A stretch of DNA of 64,000 nucleotides from positions 2,108,001-2,172,000 of the forward strand of contig NZ_UGHR01000001.1 in the NCBI RefSeq assembly GCF_900451195.1, given 5' to 3'. The notes under the pieces were generated by a model. It was not told the origin of the DNA and searched no databases. It worked only from the letters and a program-made list of their open reading frames with translations. This stretch comes from Iodobacter fluviatilis (GTDB lineage: Bacteria; Pseudomonadota; Gammaproteobacteria; Burkholderiales; Chitinibacteraceae). Below are positions 46,449 through 55,002 of this stretch, in pieces. Each line of letters starts with the position of its first letter. Positions within the stretch are counted from its first letter, which is position 1. The translations under genes were made by a program, and so were the position numbers.

Positions 46449-49373
46449 ATGAGCGGCCGTTCCAAAAAAATCAAAGGCATACGCGCGTCTGACCCATTTC
46501 TGGAGCGTGAACGCGAACGCTATGAATTTCCTCTTCCTTCACGAGAATTTGTGCTTCAAGTGCTCACCGAGCATGGCGCACCGATTTTTGTTGATGAATT
46601 AATGAGCATGTTATCCATCCTTCCAGAAGAAGAAACACAGTTTCATCGCAGAATGGCGGCGATGGAGCGCGAAGGTCAGGTGATGATTAACCGGAAAGGG
46701 GCGCTGTGCCTGCCGGATAAACTCGATCTTTTACAGGGGCGGGTACAAGGGCATGCAGATGGCTTTGGCTTCTTAGTGCCTGACGATGGCAGTAGCGATC
46801 TTTACCTTGGCCCTAAGGAAATGGCTAAGGTTTTACATGGTGATCGTGTTTTAGTACGGCCAATGGGGCTGGATCGCCGCGGGCGTCGTGAAGGCAGTAT
46901 TGTTGAAGTGCTGGTGAGGTCTACTCAAAAATTAGTGGGCCGCTTACACGGTGAACACGGTGTGTTTACTGTCACTGCTGAAGATAAACGGATTAGCCAT
47001 GAAATTCTATTAGAGCCCAATGGCACGATGGGCGCTGAATCTGGTCAGGTGGTCATGGTTGAGCTGGTGACGCAGCCTTCGCGCTATTCACAGCCGGTAG
47101 GTCGGGTGGTTCAGGTGCTGGGTAACTATGCTGACCCGGGTATGGAGATTGAAATTGCCCTGCGTAAGCATAATCTGCCGCATGAATTTTCTGCCGAGGC
47201 CATTTTGCAGGGTGAAGATACGCCCACCAAAGTGCGTAAAAAAGATTGGAAGAAAGTACTGGATACGGTAGAGCGTGAAGATTTACGCGATTTGCCGCTC
47301 GTAACCATTGATGGTGAAACGGCCAAAGATTTTGATGACGCCGTTTATGCAGAGAAAAAGGGCAAGGGCTGGCGCTTAATCGTAGCCATTGCCGATGTCA
47401 GTCACTATGTATTGCCAGGGGATGCGCTGGATGTGGGCGCAATCGAGCGTGGTAATTCGGTGTATTTCCCGCGCCGGGTTATTCCGATGTTGCCTGAGGC
47501 CCTTTCAAATGGCATTTGCTCTTTGATGCCTGATGTAGAGCGCCTTTGCATGGTGTGTGATATGCAGATTACGGCTAAGGGCGAGATTAAAAAATATCGC
47601 TTTTATCCTGCTGTGATGCATTCAAAAGCGCGCCTGACTTACACCAAAGTGTGGGATATGATTCAGCACCCTGTAGGTGAAATGGCCCAGCAATATCAGC
47701 ATGTATTACCGCAAATCGATACACTTTATGCGCTGTTTAAAGCTTTTTCTGCTGCACGTGCCTTGCGCGGTGCCATTGATTTTGAAACCGTCGAAACAGA
47801 AATGCGCTTTGATGATAAGGGCAAAATCAGTGAAATTGTGCCTGTTGTTAGGAATGATGCACATAAATTAATCGAAGAATGCATGCTGGCGGCGAATGTA
47901 TGTGCGGCAGATATTTTGCTGAAAAAAGAGCACGACTGCGTTTACCGCGTACATGAAGGGCCAACACCAGAAAAGCTGGAAAATCTGCGCACTTATATCA
48001 AGAGCGTGGGTTTAACGCTGGATGGTGAAGAGGATCCAACGGCCGGTGATTACGCTGTGCTGCTGGAGAAAATCAAGCTGCGCGAAGATGCGCCGCTGCT
48101 GCAAACTATGCTGCTCAGGTCGCTCTCTCAGGCTGTATACAGCCCTGATAATAAAGGCCATTTTGGCTTGTCATATGATGCCTATACCCATTTTACTTCA
48201 CCGATTCGCCGCTACCCTGATTTACTGGTGCACCGCGCAATCAAGGCTATTCTGGCAGGAAAAAAATACACCCCAGCCATGAAGTGGGAAGCTTTGGGCA
48301 CGCAGTGCTCAATGACAGAACGCCGTGCGGACGACGCCAGCCGCGATGTGCAAAACTGGCTGAAGTGCTATTACATGCAGGATAAGGTCGGTGAAGAATT
48401 TGAAGGCGTGATTTCCGCTGTTACCGGCTTTGGGATCTTTGTTCTGCTGGACAATGTGTTTGTAGAAGGCTTGGTGCATATTTCCGAGCTGGGTACAGAT
48501 TACTTCCACTTTGATGAAGTCCGCAAAGAACTGAAGGGCGAGCGCACGGGGCAGGTTTATCGTATTACTGGTCGTGTAAAAATCAAAGTAGCGCGTGTTT
48601 CCCTAGAAACCAGCAAGATTGATTTTATGCTGGTTGAAGAAAAACCCATGTGGGGCGATAAGCCTGTAGCCGAAGTGGCCGCTGGCCGCCGTAATGCACC
48701 ACCGCGCAGCCCGGCTCCAAGGCGTGGCAAGCCGGTTGCTGCACCTGCGGCAAAAACGGCAACCGCAGCTAAGCCGGCTGCGGGTGTAAGAAAAACCAGC
48801 AAGAGCGTTGCTAAACCCACTGCTGATTTATCTGCTAAAAAAACCGGAGTGGCCAAGACTAAAGCGGCCACTCCGAAAGCCGTGGCTTCAAGCCCAGCGG
48901 TGACGAAAACTGCAGCAAAGAATGTACGAAAAAAAGCGGTTGTTCGTCAGGTTTCCGGGCCGGGTAATTTGGAGGCTGCTTCCGCTCCTGTTGCCAAGAC
49001 GGTGGTACCTGTAAAAAAAGCCGTGGCACCTGAGGTTGCTAAAACACCCGTAGCCAATCAGCCCGCAGCCGCGAAGGCTGTGCCTGTAAAAAAGGTCGTG
49101 GCGCCTAAGGTTACTAAAGTACCCGTAGCCAATCAGCCCGCAGCCGCGAAGGCTGTGCCTGTAAAAAAGGTCGTGGCACCTAAGGTTACTAAAGCACCCG
49201 CTGTCACCCAGTCAGCTGTGGCTAAGGTGGTTCAGAAAACGCCGCCTTATGCGCCTGAGGTTGTAAAACCCGCTGTAAAAAAACCGCGTGCACCTAGGGT
49301 AAAGCCTGCTGTTGTTAAGGAGGTAACGATAGATGGGGGCGATACAGCGCTGAATAAGCGTAAACCAAAGTAA
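46449..49373 (+). CDS. rnr: Ribonuclease R
   Basis: RNase R is a processive 3'-5' exoribonuclease degrading structured RNA. The 974-residue protein has an N-terminal helix-turn-helix (REFVLQVLTEHGAPIFVDEL), cold-shock domains (VQGHADGFGFLVPDDG), the RNB catalytic domain with the Asp cluster (LVTIDGETAKDFDDAVYAEK), HFGLSYDAYTHFTSPIRRYPDLLVHR, and an S1 domain (GEEFEGVISAVTGFGIFVLL). A Lys/Ala/Pro-rich tail of more than 200 residues follows, including three 25-residue repeats. ATG 46449 is chosen for its AGGAGG eight bases upstream; the frame stays open to 46284, but that would run into a tRNA gene. Confidence 0.95.
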   Translation: MSGRSKKIKGIRASDPFLERERERYEFPLPSREFVLQVLTEHGAPIFVDELMSMLSILPEEETQFHRRMAAMEREGQVMINRKGALCLPDKLDLLQGRVQGHADGFGFLVPDDGSSDLYLGPKEMAKVLHGDRVLVRPMGLDRRGRREGSIVEVLVRSTQKLVGRLHGEHGVFTVTAEDKRISHEILLEPNGTMGAESGQVVMVELVTQPSRYSQPVGRVVQVLGNYADPGMEIEIALRKHNLPHEFSAEAILQGEDTPTKVRKKDWKKVLDTVEREDLRDLPLVTIDGETAKDFDDAVYAEKKGKGWRLIVAIADVSHYVLPGDALDVGAIERGNSVYFPRRVIPMLPEALSNGICSLMPDVERLCMVCDMQITAKGEIKKYRFYPAVMHSKARLTYTKVWDMIQHPVGEMAQQYQHVLPQIDTLYALFKAFSAARALRGAIDFETVETEMRFDDKGKISEIVPVVRNDAHKLIEECMLAANVCAADILLKKEHDCVYRVHEGPTPEKLENLRTYIKSVGLTLDGEEDPTAGDYAVLLEKIKLREDAPLLQTMLLRSLSQAVYSPDNKGHFGLSYDAYTHFTSPIRRYPDLLVHRAIKAILAGKKYTPAMKWEALGTQCSMTERRADDASRDVQNWLKCYYMQDKVGEEFEGVISAVTGFGIFVLLDNVFVEGLVHISELGTDYFHFDEVRKELKGERTGQVYRITGRVKIKVARVSLETSKIDFMLVEEKPMWGDKPVAEVAAGRRNAPPRSPAPRRGKPVAAPAAKTATAAKPAAGVRKTSKSVAKPTADLSAKKTGVAKTKAATPKAVASSPAVTKTAAKNVRKKAVVRQVSGPGNLEAASAPVAKTVVPVKKAVAPEVAKTPVANQPAAAKAVPVKKVVAPKVTKVPVANQPAAAKAVPVKKVVAPKVTKAPAVTQSAVAKVVQKTPPYAPEVVKPAVKKPRAPRVKPAVVKEVTIDGGDTALNKRKPK
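49005..49229 (+). repeat. Three tandem 75-base repeats inside rnr
   Basis: Units 49005-49079, 49080-49154 and 49155-49229 encode 25-residue repeats of the type VPVKKVVAPKVTKVPVANQ followed by PAAAKA. Units 1 and 2 are nearly identical over their second halves, units 2 and 3 over their first halves. They lie in the basic C-terminal tail of RNase R, and copy number could vary by recombination. Confidence 0.9.
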
Positions 49374-49390
49374 GCCATGGACTAAAAGCA

Positions 49391-49417
49391 AAACAGCCCG
49401 CTGACGGCGGGCTGTTT
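49391..49417. terminator. Terminator between convergent rnr and PilZ-like gene
   Basis: AAACAGCCCGC pairs perfectly with GCGGGCTGTTT over 11 bases around a five-base loop. It lies 17 bases after the rnr stop and 11 bases from the stop of the convergent gene, and is likely bidirectional. Confidence 0.88.
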
Positions 49418-49427
49418 ACTGGCTGGG

Positions 49428-49772
49428 CTATGAGGTGGATTTAAGTGCTTTAAGTAAGTTTTCACGCTGTATGGAGTTGATCTCTTTAATTTGCACAATG
49501 TGGCGGAACATACTGACTTGCCCCATCAGTGAGGTGCAGCTGATATTGCCAGTGAAGTCGACGTAGTTCTTTTTATTGACTTGTGTGCCTGGAATATCCA
49601 GATAAACATGGCAGGAAGTCCCTACTTTGACTTCTTTATCTGCAAGGATGATGAGGTTGTGTTCGGCCACTTCTACAGCAATACCATAGACAGGCGGAAC
49701 ACTGGGAGCCGTGACCATGGCCGCTCGCCAGCTTACTTTTTTACGAGAACGAGTATCAGTTGTTTGATTCAT
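49428..49772 (-). CDS. PilZ-like domain protein
   Basis: A 114-residue protein, basic at its N-terminus (TRSRKKVSWRAAM) and then beta-rich (VYGIAVEVAEHNLIILADKEVKVGTSCHVYLDIPG). It has the overall layout of a single-domain PilZ protein (c-di-GMP receptor), but the canonical RxxxR and (D/N)xSxxG motifs are not clean, so ligand binding is uncertain. ATG 49772 is chosen; an in-frame start at 49784 adds four residues. The gene stands alone. Confidence 0.6.
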   Translation of the reverse strand: MNQTTDTRSRKKVSWRAAMVTAPSVPPVYGIAVEVAEHNLIILADKEVKVGTSCHVYLDIPGTQVNKKNYVDFTGNISCTSLMGQVSMFRHIVQIKEINSIQRENLLKALKSTS

Positions 49773-49894
49773 GATGCTTATCAAAATGGGCAGATTTATT
49801 TGCCGTTGAAAATACAGCGTAGCACTCGTCGTGCTAACCTTGTGCCTGAATACCGCACTGCGGTAAAGATATACTTTTAACCAAGGAGTTCTGC

Positions 49895-50254
49895 ATGTTT
49901 ATCGTCGATCGCTCGGTTGCTATCATTAAGCCACGGCAACCTTTTCTCGATTGGCTCAATCAGCTACCTGGAAATGACATCCAGCTGACTTTAGAAGAAG
50001 TGCGTTGTGACTGTACCTCTATTTTGATCCCTGAAGCGAATGAAACTGAAGACGGCATCGCATTCATTGATGAAATTGCTGAAAAATTATTCGAAATGGA
50101 GCTTGCTTCCTGGGTTGCTGAAGAGCAGCACTGGCCAGAGAAGCGTAATCTCAAAACATTCTGGGAATGGTTTGATGTTGAAGTGCATCTGGGTGTTATG
50201 GATGCGGTTGCAGAAGATATTCACAACACCCCTACAGATCATGGCTACCACTAG
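49895..50254 (+). CDS. Unrecognised acidic protein, 119 residues
   Basis: A small soluble acidic protein starting MFIVDRSVAIIKPRQPFLDWL. It has two cysteines (VRCDCTSILIPE), an acidic helix (DGIAFIDEIAEKLFEMELASWV) and two Trp-rich segments (EEQHWPEKRNLKTFWEWFDVEVH). An AAGGAG precedes the ATG, and codon use and frame are good, so it is a real gene. I recognise no domain. A hairpin terminator follows. Confidence 0.78.
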   Translation: MFIVDRSVAIIKPRQPFLDWLNQLPGNDIQLTLEEVRCDCTSILIPEANETEDGIAFIDEIAEKLFEMELASWVAEEQHWPEKRNLKTFWEWFDVEVHLGVMDAVAEDIHNTPTDHGYH

Positions 50255-50608
50255 GCGCTAGTATAAAGCTTTTGCTAGGTATATTTACTTATTGAGTGTA
50301 ATAAAGGGGCGAATTATCGCCCTTTTATTTTGCAGCAGCATTTAAATACACCCTTGTTTTTCTCATTTTGCTGCAAGTCAACCCATGCTGCTTAGTAAGT
50401 TTGCAAATAAACGTTTGTGGGCAGATGCATGAAGCTTAGGGCTAAAATGCATGGATCAAGAAAAGATGGAGTAAGTATTGTGGGCGGCTTGGTTTTTCAG
50501 GACAAGCTATAATCGTTTTGGTGTGATTTTTTACTTATACCTTTCTTGTTTATTTTGATTAAAGTGCAGGGCTTGGGTTGATCTTGTAAGTTATGAAGAG
50601 GGTTTGAA
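50255..50608 (+). other. Interval with terminator and possible promoter
   Basis: The 354 bases hold a probable terminator (AAGGGGCGA pairing with TCGCCCTTTT, 50303-50330) for the preceding gene. A perfect -10 hexamer TATAAT lies at 50508-50513, about 95 bases before the SIMPL gene, but its -35 is poor (GCTTGG at short spacing). Nothing else is seen. Confidence 0.5.
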
Positions 50609-51319
50609 ATGAAATATTTTCTTTCTGCGGCAATGCTGGCGGCAATGACATCCGCAATGGCAGCAAACGAAGCACCGGTATTTAATGTTGTAAATCTGGA
50701 TGCCAGCGTCACGCGCGAAGTGCCCAATGATTTGGCGAGTGCCATTTTATTTGTTGAATTTACAGATACTGATCCGGCTCGTTTAAGTGAGAAAGTCAAT
50801 CAAACGCTGGGTGCGGGCTTAAAACTGGTTAAGCAGCAAAGTGTGGTGCAAAGCGGTGGTACGGCTTATGCAACTTATCCGCTTTATGGCAAGACCAATA
50901 AACAAGAAGGCTGGCGCAGCCGTGGTGAATTGCGTATTTCATCCCGCGATTTTGCTGTGTTGTCTAAATTATTGGCGCAGCTGCAGCAGCCACTTGCAGG
51001 GGGCTTGCCAATGCAGTTGGCCAATGTTAGCTATGGTGTTTCGGATGAGGCAAGGGCAAAGGCCGAAGAAGGCTTGATTGCGGAAGGCCTGCAGGCTTTT
51101 AAGCAACGTGCTGACCTGATTCAGAAGGGGTTTTCTGCTAAGGCATGGAAGATGATGAATGTGAATGTCAATACTTCAGGCGGTCATCGTCCGCAGCCTG
51201 TCATGATGATGAAAGCCAGCCCGATGATGGAAATGTCCGGCAGGGCGGATGCGCCGATTGAGTCGGGTGACAGCCGCTTAACGGCCAATGTTTCAGGCAG
51301 TATTCAAATCAGCGAATGA
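50609..51319 (+). CDS. SIMPL-domain (DUF541) periplasmic protein
   Basis: A 236-residue exported protein with a Sec signal (MKYFLSAAMLAAMTSAMAANE). The mature part matches the SIMPL/DUF541 pattern: NLDASVTREVPNDLASAILFVEFTDTDP, QNT-equivalent QTLGAGLKLVKQQ, RSRGELRISSRDFAVLSKLL, DEARAKAEEGLIAEGLQAFKQRAD. The C-terminus contains a Met-rich stretch (PVMMMKASPMMEM). Function is poorly known in the family. Its stop overlaps the next gene by four bases. Confidence 0.85.
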   Translation: MKYFLSAAMLAAMTSAMAANEAPVFNVVNLDASVTREVPNDLASAILFVEFTDTDPARLSEKVNQTLGAGLKLVKQQSVVQSGGTAYATYPLYGKTNKQEGWRSRGELRISSRDFAVLSKLLAQLQQPLAGGLPMQLANVSYGVSDEARAKAEEGLIAEGLQAFKQRADLIQKGFSAKAWKMMNVNVNTSGGHRPQPVMMMKASPMMEMSGRADAPIESGDSRLTANVSGSIQISE

Positions 51320-51729
51320 GCCCCGCGCCGCTTGTGCTGACTCCCTCCCTTTGGGAGCTGCGCTGCGTATACATAAGCCACGCAGCTGCAGCACTTGCCT
51401 GCGTTTTTTCTCCTTGGTTATGGGCCATCACGCTTGTGGTGGCTTTTTCTTTGTATTACAGCCTTTATCGAAAGCCACTTGCGCCTTGCAGCGTGATGGC
51501 TTTGCCTGACGGGCAGCTCAGGCTGACCATGAAGGATGGCAAAGAGGTGGATGCCTCTCTTTTGCCTTCCAGCCGAGTGATGGGCGCACTGATTGTTTTG
51601 CATCTTAAGGGGGAAGGGCAGCGAATTAATCTGGTGCTCTGGCCTGACAGCGCTCCGGCTGATTGCCTGCGTCAGTGGCGGATCTGGCTGCGCTGGCAGT
51701 GGCCGGTGTTGCAAAGGCCAAGCCGGTGA
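51316..51729 (+). CDS. YgfX-like small membrane protein
   Basis: A 137-residue inner-membrane protein with a hydrophobic hairpin (HAAAALACVFSPWLWAITLVVAFSLYYSLY), then a short beta-rich cytoplasmic domain (ALPDGQLRLTMKDGKEVDA, ALIVLHLKGEGQRINLVLWPDS). Topology and the final DS...RQWRIWLRW pattern resemble YgfX/CptA, a protein reported as a toxin affecting the cytoskeleton and as an SdhE partner in enterobacteria. No sdhE gene is adjacent. It is translationally coupled (ATGA) to the SIMPL gene. Confidence 0.6.
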   Translation: MSPAPLVLTPSLWELRCVYISHAAAALACVFSPWLWAITLVVAFSLYYSLYRKPLAPCSVMALPDGQLRLTMKDGKEVDASLLPSSRVMGALIVLHLKGEGQRINLVLWPDSAPADCLRQWRIWLRWQWPVLQRPSR

Positions 51730-51965
51730 TCTGTGGGCATTATGCTGTGAAGGCAGAGTGGTTAAGCTTGGTATCTTGAAGATGAATCGTGTGCTGTTTC
51801 TGAGACGGTTCTAACAGCGGCTTTCACTTGGTGGTGTCAGATGAGAAGCCACTGCATAAGGACTTGTGATGGTGTCTGTTACGGAAAGCCATTGTGGCAA
51901 GTGGGTCGTATTCATTGAACCGGCAAAAGCTTAATTGCACATTTATATAAAAAGGACACCGTAAA

Positions 51966-53063
51966 GTGACAACACGACGTCATTTTTTAAAGCAAAGCTT
52001 GCTGGTGTATGGTGCGCTGGCTGGTACAAGCGCCTTGAGTGCCTTTGTCACCTCAGGTGAAAGTAGCTGGCGCATGCCGGAGGAAGGCGAGCCGCATGTC
52101 GCTACCTGGATGGGTTTTGGCCCAGATAAAGAAATCTGGGGCAGGCGCTTGCAGGCGGGTGCGCAGGATAATCTGGCAACGATAGCCTCTGCTATTTCGG
52201 CTTTTGAACCCGTTAACATGCTGGTGTGCGAGGAGGATTATGCACTTGCGGCTAAAAAATGCGGGGCAGGAGTAAAGCTGATTGTGCGGCCGATGGATGA
52301 TTTATGGCTGCGGGATACAGGGGCGGTCTTTGTAAAAAATGCGCAAGGCCAGCGTGCAGCGGTGAATTTTAATTTCAATGGTTGGGGAAATAAGCAGGCG
52401 CATGGGCAAGATGCAAAAGTTGCGGGTTTTATGGCTGGTGCTGTACAGCAAGAAATGCTTACAACCTCGCTGGTACTGGAGGGAGGGGGGATTGAGGTGG
52501 ATGGTGAAGGCACTGCCATTATCACTGAAAGCTGTGTGTTAAATGCCAATCGTAACCCCAAAGTGAGTAAGGCACAGTGTGAAGCCGAGCTGAAACGCCT
52601 GTTAGGTATCCATAAAATAATTTGGCTACCCGGTATTGCTGGGCGCGATATTACTGACGGGCATACTGATTTTTATGCCCGCTTTACAAGCCCCGGTGTG
52701 GTGGTGGCAGGTTTTGATGCCGATCCTTCTTCTTATGACCATGCGGTGACCAAGCGTCACTTAGAAATACTGCGTAAAGCCACCGATGCCAAGGGGCGAA
52801 AATTAAAAGTGGTGGTGCTGCAAGGGCCATCATCTGTGCGCTCAAAGTTTGAAAATAAAGATTTTGCGGCGGGATATATCAATTTTTATGTGTGCAACCA
52901 TGCCGTGATTGCCCCTGAATTTGGCGATGTAAAAGCCGACCGTAATACTCGGGATATTCTGCGTGATCTATTCCCACAGCGCGAAGTGGTGCAACTGAAT
53001 ATCGATGCCATTGCCGCAGGTGGCGGAGGCATCCATTGCACCACTCAGCAGCAGCCTGCTTAA
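51966..53063 (+). CDS. Agmatine deiminase/peptidylarginine deiminase family enzyme, Tat-exported
   Basis: A 365-residue enzyme of the guanidino-group hydrolase superfamily, which converts agmatine (or peptidyl arginine) to a ureido product plus ammonia. A twin-arginine signal is evident (TTRRHFLKQSLLVYGALAGTSALSA). Conserved blocks are PHVATWMGFG, MDDLWLRDTGAVFV, GGGIEVDGEGTAIITESC, the active-site His in DITDGHTDFYARF and the nucleophile Cys358 in GGGGIHCTTQQQP. The start is GTG with AAAGGA upstream. Periplasmic location distinguishes it from cytosolic AguA. Confidence 0.87.
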   Translation: MTTRRHFLKQSLLVYGALAGTSALSAFVTSGESSWRMPEEGEPHVATWMGFGPDKEIWGRRLQAGAQDNLATIASAISAFEPVNMLVCEEDYALAAKKCGAGVKLIVRPMDDLWLRDTGAVFVKNAQGQRAAVNFNFNGWGNKQAHGQDAKVAGFMAGAVQQEMLTTSLVLEGGGIEVDGEGTAIITESCVLNANRNPKVSKAQCEAELKRLLGIHKIIWLPGIAGRDITDGHTDFYARFTSPGVVVAGFDADPSSYDHAVTKRHLEILRKATDAKGRKLKVVVLQGPSSVRSKFENKDFAAGYINFYVCNHAVIAPEFGDVKADRNTRDILRDLFPQREVVQLNIDAIAAGGGGIHCTTQQQPA

Positions 53064-53291
53064 TGGATTTATCTTCTGAATGTCAACGCCCGAGAAAGGC
53101 GCTGCAAGCCATTTGCGAAAGCTTTAGCAGATTTAAAAAAGGAGTGGATTGCCGCTGCACTAGGGTGATGTCAGGAACGATCAGTTTATTCTCCCCAAAT
53201 GCCTTGTGCCGGCTTACTCCTATCCAACAGTACTTATGGTCTATCCTCAGTTAAACTATCGTCTGTGACTAAATGAAGAGAGCGCTTAGCA

Positions 53292-54473
53292 ATGAGCCAA
53301 AAACGCATCGTACTTGGGGTAACCGGTGGCGTGGCCGCGTATAAATCAGTTGAACTGGTTCGCTTATTAATCAAAGCGTCTTATGAAGTTCAAGTGGTGA
53401 TGACTGAGGCCGCAACAAAATTTGTCGGGCCGGTTACCTTTCAAGCGGTATCGGGCCGCCCTGTATTTGTTGATTTGTGGGATGGCCGCGCGCCGAATAA
53501 TATGGCGCATATTGATTTAACCCGTGGCGCACATGCCATCGTGGTGGCACCGGCCACGTCTGATTTTATGGCGAAAGTGGCCAATGGCTTTGCCGATGAT
53601 TTACTGTCTACTTTGGTTGCCGCCAGAGATTGCCCGTTGTTATTGGCGCCTGCGATGAACCGGCAGATGTGGGAAAACCCGCCCAATCAGCGCAATCTGG
53701 CGCAGCTGATTTCTGATGGGGTGCATATTCTGGGTCCTGGCGAGGGTGAGCAGGCTTGCGGTGAAGTGGGCCTTGGCCGGATGCTGGAGCCTGAAGCGTT
53801 GCTGCAGCATATTGATGCATTTTTTCAGCTGAAATTACTGTCTGGCAAACGCGTATTGATTACTGCCGGGCCCACTTTTGAGCGTATCGACGCCGTGCGT
53901 GGCATTACCAATAGTAGCTCAGGAAAAATGGGCTACGCCATTGCCCGTGCAGCTTGGGAATCTGGCGCCGATGTGGTGCTGGTGTCGGGTGAAACCGCCT
54001 TGCCTGTGCCGCTGGGCTGCCGCCGCATTGATGTGGTAAGCGCCGAGGAAATGCTGCAGGCGGTGAATGCCGAAGTAGAAGAAGCAGATATCTTTATCAG
54101 TGTGGCTGCCGTTTCTGATTACTATGTGCTTAATCCTTCTGAGCAAAAAATTAAAAAAGACGCGCACATTCTTACCCTAGAGCTTGGCCCGAATCCGGAT
54201 ATTCTGGCCAATATTACGGCAAGGGAAAATCCGCCTTTTTGTGTGGGGTTTGCTGCTGAATCTGAAAACCTGCTGGAGTATGCGGAAGCCAAGCGTAAGC
54301 GTAAAAAACTACCGCTGCTGGCTGCAAATTTAGTGCAGAACGCAATGGGTGCGGATGAAAATGAAATTATTTTGCTTGATGATGACGGCGAAACCCGTTT
54401 AACTCGCGCCCCCAAGCTCGATGTAGCACGCCGTTTAATTGCTCATATCGCTCGGCTTTATCAAAAAAGGTAA
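53292..54473 (+). CDS. coaBC: Bifunctional phosphopantothenoylcysteine decarboxylase/synthetase
   Basis: CoaBC carries out two steps of coenzyme A synthesis, adding cysteine to 4'-phosphopantothenate and decarboxylating the product. The N-terminal CoaC flavoprotein domain shows [18 protein letters not shown], the catalytic His in [11 protein letters not shown] and [11 protein letters not shown]. The C-terminal CoaB domain shows [32 protein letters not shown], a KIKK motif and [12 protein letters not shown]. The length of 393 residues is standard. dut starts four bases after the stop, the common coaBC-dut pairing. Confidence 0.96.
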   Translation: MSQKRIVLGVTGGVAAYKSVELVRLLIKASYEVQVVMTEAATKFVGPVTFQAVSGRPVFVDLWDGRAPNNMAHIDLTRGAHAIVVAPATSDFMAKVANGFADDLLSTLVAARDCPLLLAPAMNRQMWENPPNQRNLAQLISDGVHILGPGEGEQACGEVGLGRMLEPEALLQHIDAFFQLKLLSGKRVLITAGPTFERIDAVRGITNSSSGKMGYAIARAAWESGADVVLVSGETALPVPLGCRRIDVVSAEEMLQAVNAEVEEADIFISVAAVSDYYVLNPSEQKIKKDAHILTLELGPNPDILANITARENPPFCVGFAAESENLLEYAEAKRKRKKLPLLAANLVQNAMGADENEIILLDDDGETRLTRAPKLDVARRLIAHIARLYQKR

Positions 54474-54477
54474 GAAA

Positions 54478-54927
54478 ATGTCACAGATTGATGTAAAGAT
54501 TTTAGATGGTCGGTTGAAAGAAAATCTGCCGCAATACGCCACCAAAGGCTCAGCTGGCCTTGATTTGCGCGCCTGCCTTGATGTGCCGATGGAGCTGGCT
54601 CCTGGTGCAACTCAGCTAGTGCCAACTGGCATGGCGCTGCATCTGGATGACCCGGGCCTTGCCGCCATGATTTTGCCACGCTCTGGCCTTGGCCATAAGC
54701 ACGGCATTGTGTTGGGCAATTTAGTGGGTCTGATTGATTCAGATTACCAGGGGCAAATTTTTGTTTCGGTATGGAACCGCAGCCAAGTGCCTTTCACGAT
54801 TCAGCCTATGGAGCGCATCGCTCAGTTAGTGATTGTGCCTGTGGTGCAGGTGGAATTTAATCTGGTCGATGAGTTTGTCGATTCAGACCGTGGCGAAGGT
54901 GGCTTTGGTAGTACAGGCAAGCATTAA
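54478..54927 (+). CDS. dut: dUTP diphosphatase
   Basis: Trimeric dUTPase, 149 residues, converting dUTP to dUMP. The five motifs are clear: [53 protein letters not shown] and the C-terminal [12 protein letters not shown] lid. ATG 54478 begins [10 protein letters not shown] and sits right after the coaBC stop; the in-frame upstream start at 54439 would overlap coaBC. A terminator-like hairpin follows. Confidence 0.97.
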   Translation: MSQIDVKILDGRLKENLPQYATKGSAGLDLRACLDVPMELAPGATQLVPTGMALHLDDPGLAAMILPRSGLGHKHGIVLGNLVGLIDSDYQGQIFVSVWNRSQVPFTIQPMERIAQLVIVPVVQVEFNLVDEFVDSDRGEGGFGSTGKH

Positions 54928-54951
54928 GCTGCTTAAGTTTTGCCAAAAAAG

Positions 54952-54980
54952 CGGGGGCTGAGGCCTCCGTTTTGCGTTTT
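54952..54980 (+). terminator. Hairpin after dut
   Basis: CGGGGGC pairs with GCCTCCG (one wobble) around TGAG, followed by TTTTGCGTTTT. A probable terminator of coaBC-dut, close to the end of the convergent GGDEF gene. Confidence 0.6.
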
Positions 54981-55002
54981 CTGATTAAATCAGGCCGGAT
55001 GC

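Noticed and set aside
49005-49229. 75-base tandem repeats as a possible CRISPR or satellite
   Set aside because: They are in frame inside rnr and encode a Lys/Ala/Pro-rich tail.
53064-53291. Short frame between the deiminase gene and coaBC
   Set aside because: It starts inside the deiminase gene, has no ribosome-binding site and no recognisable sequence; treated as intergenic.
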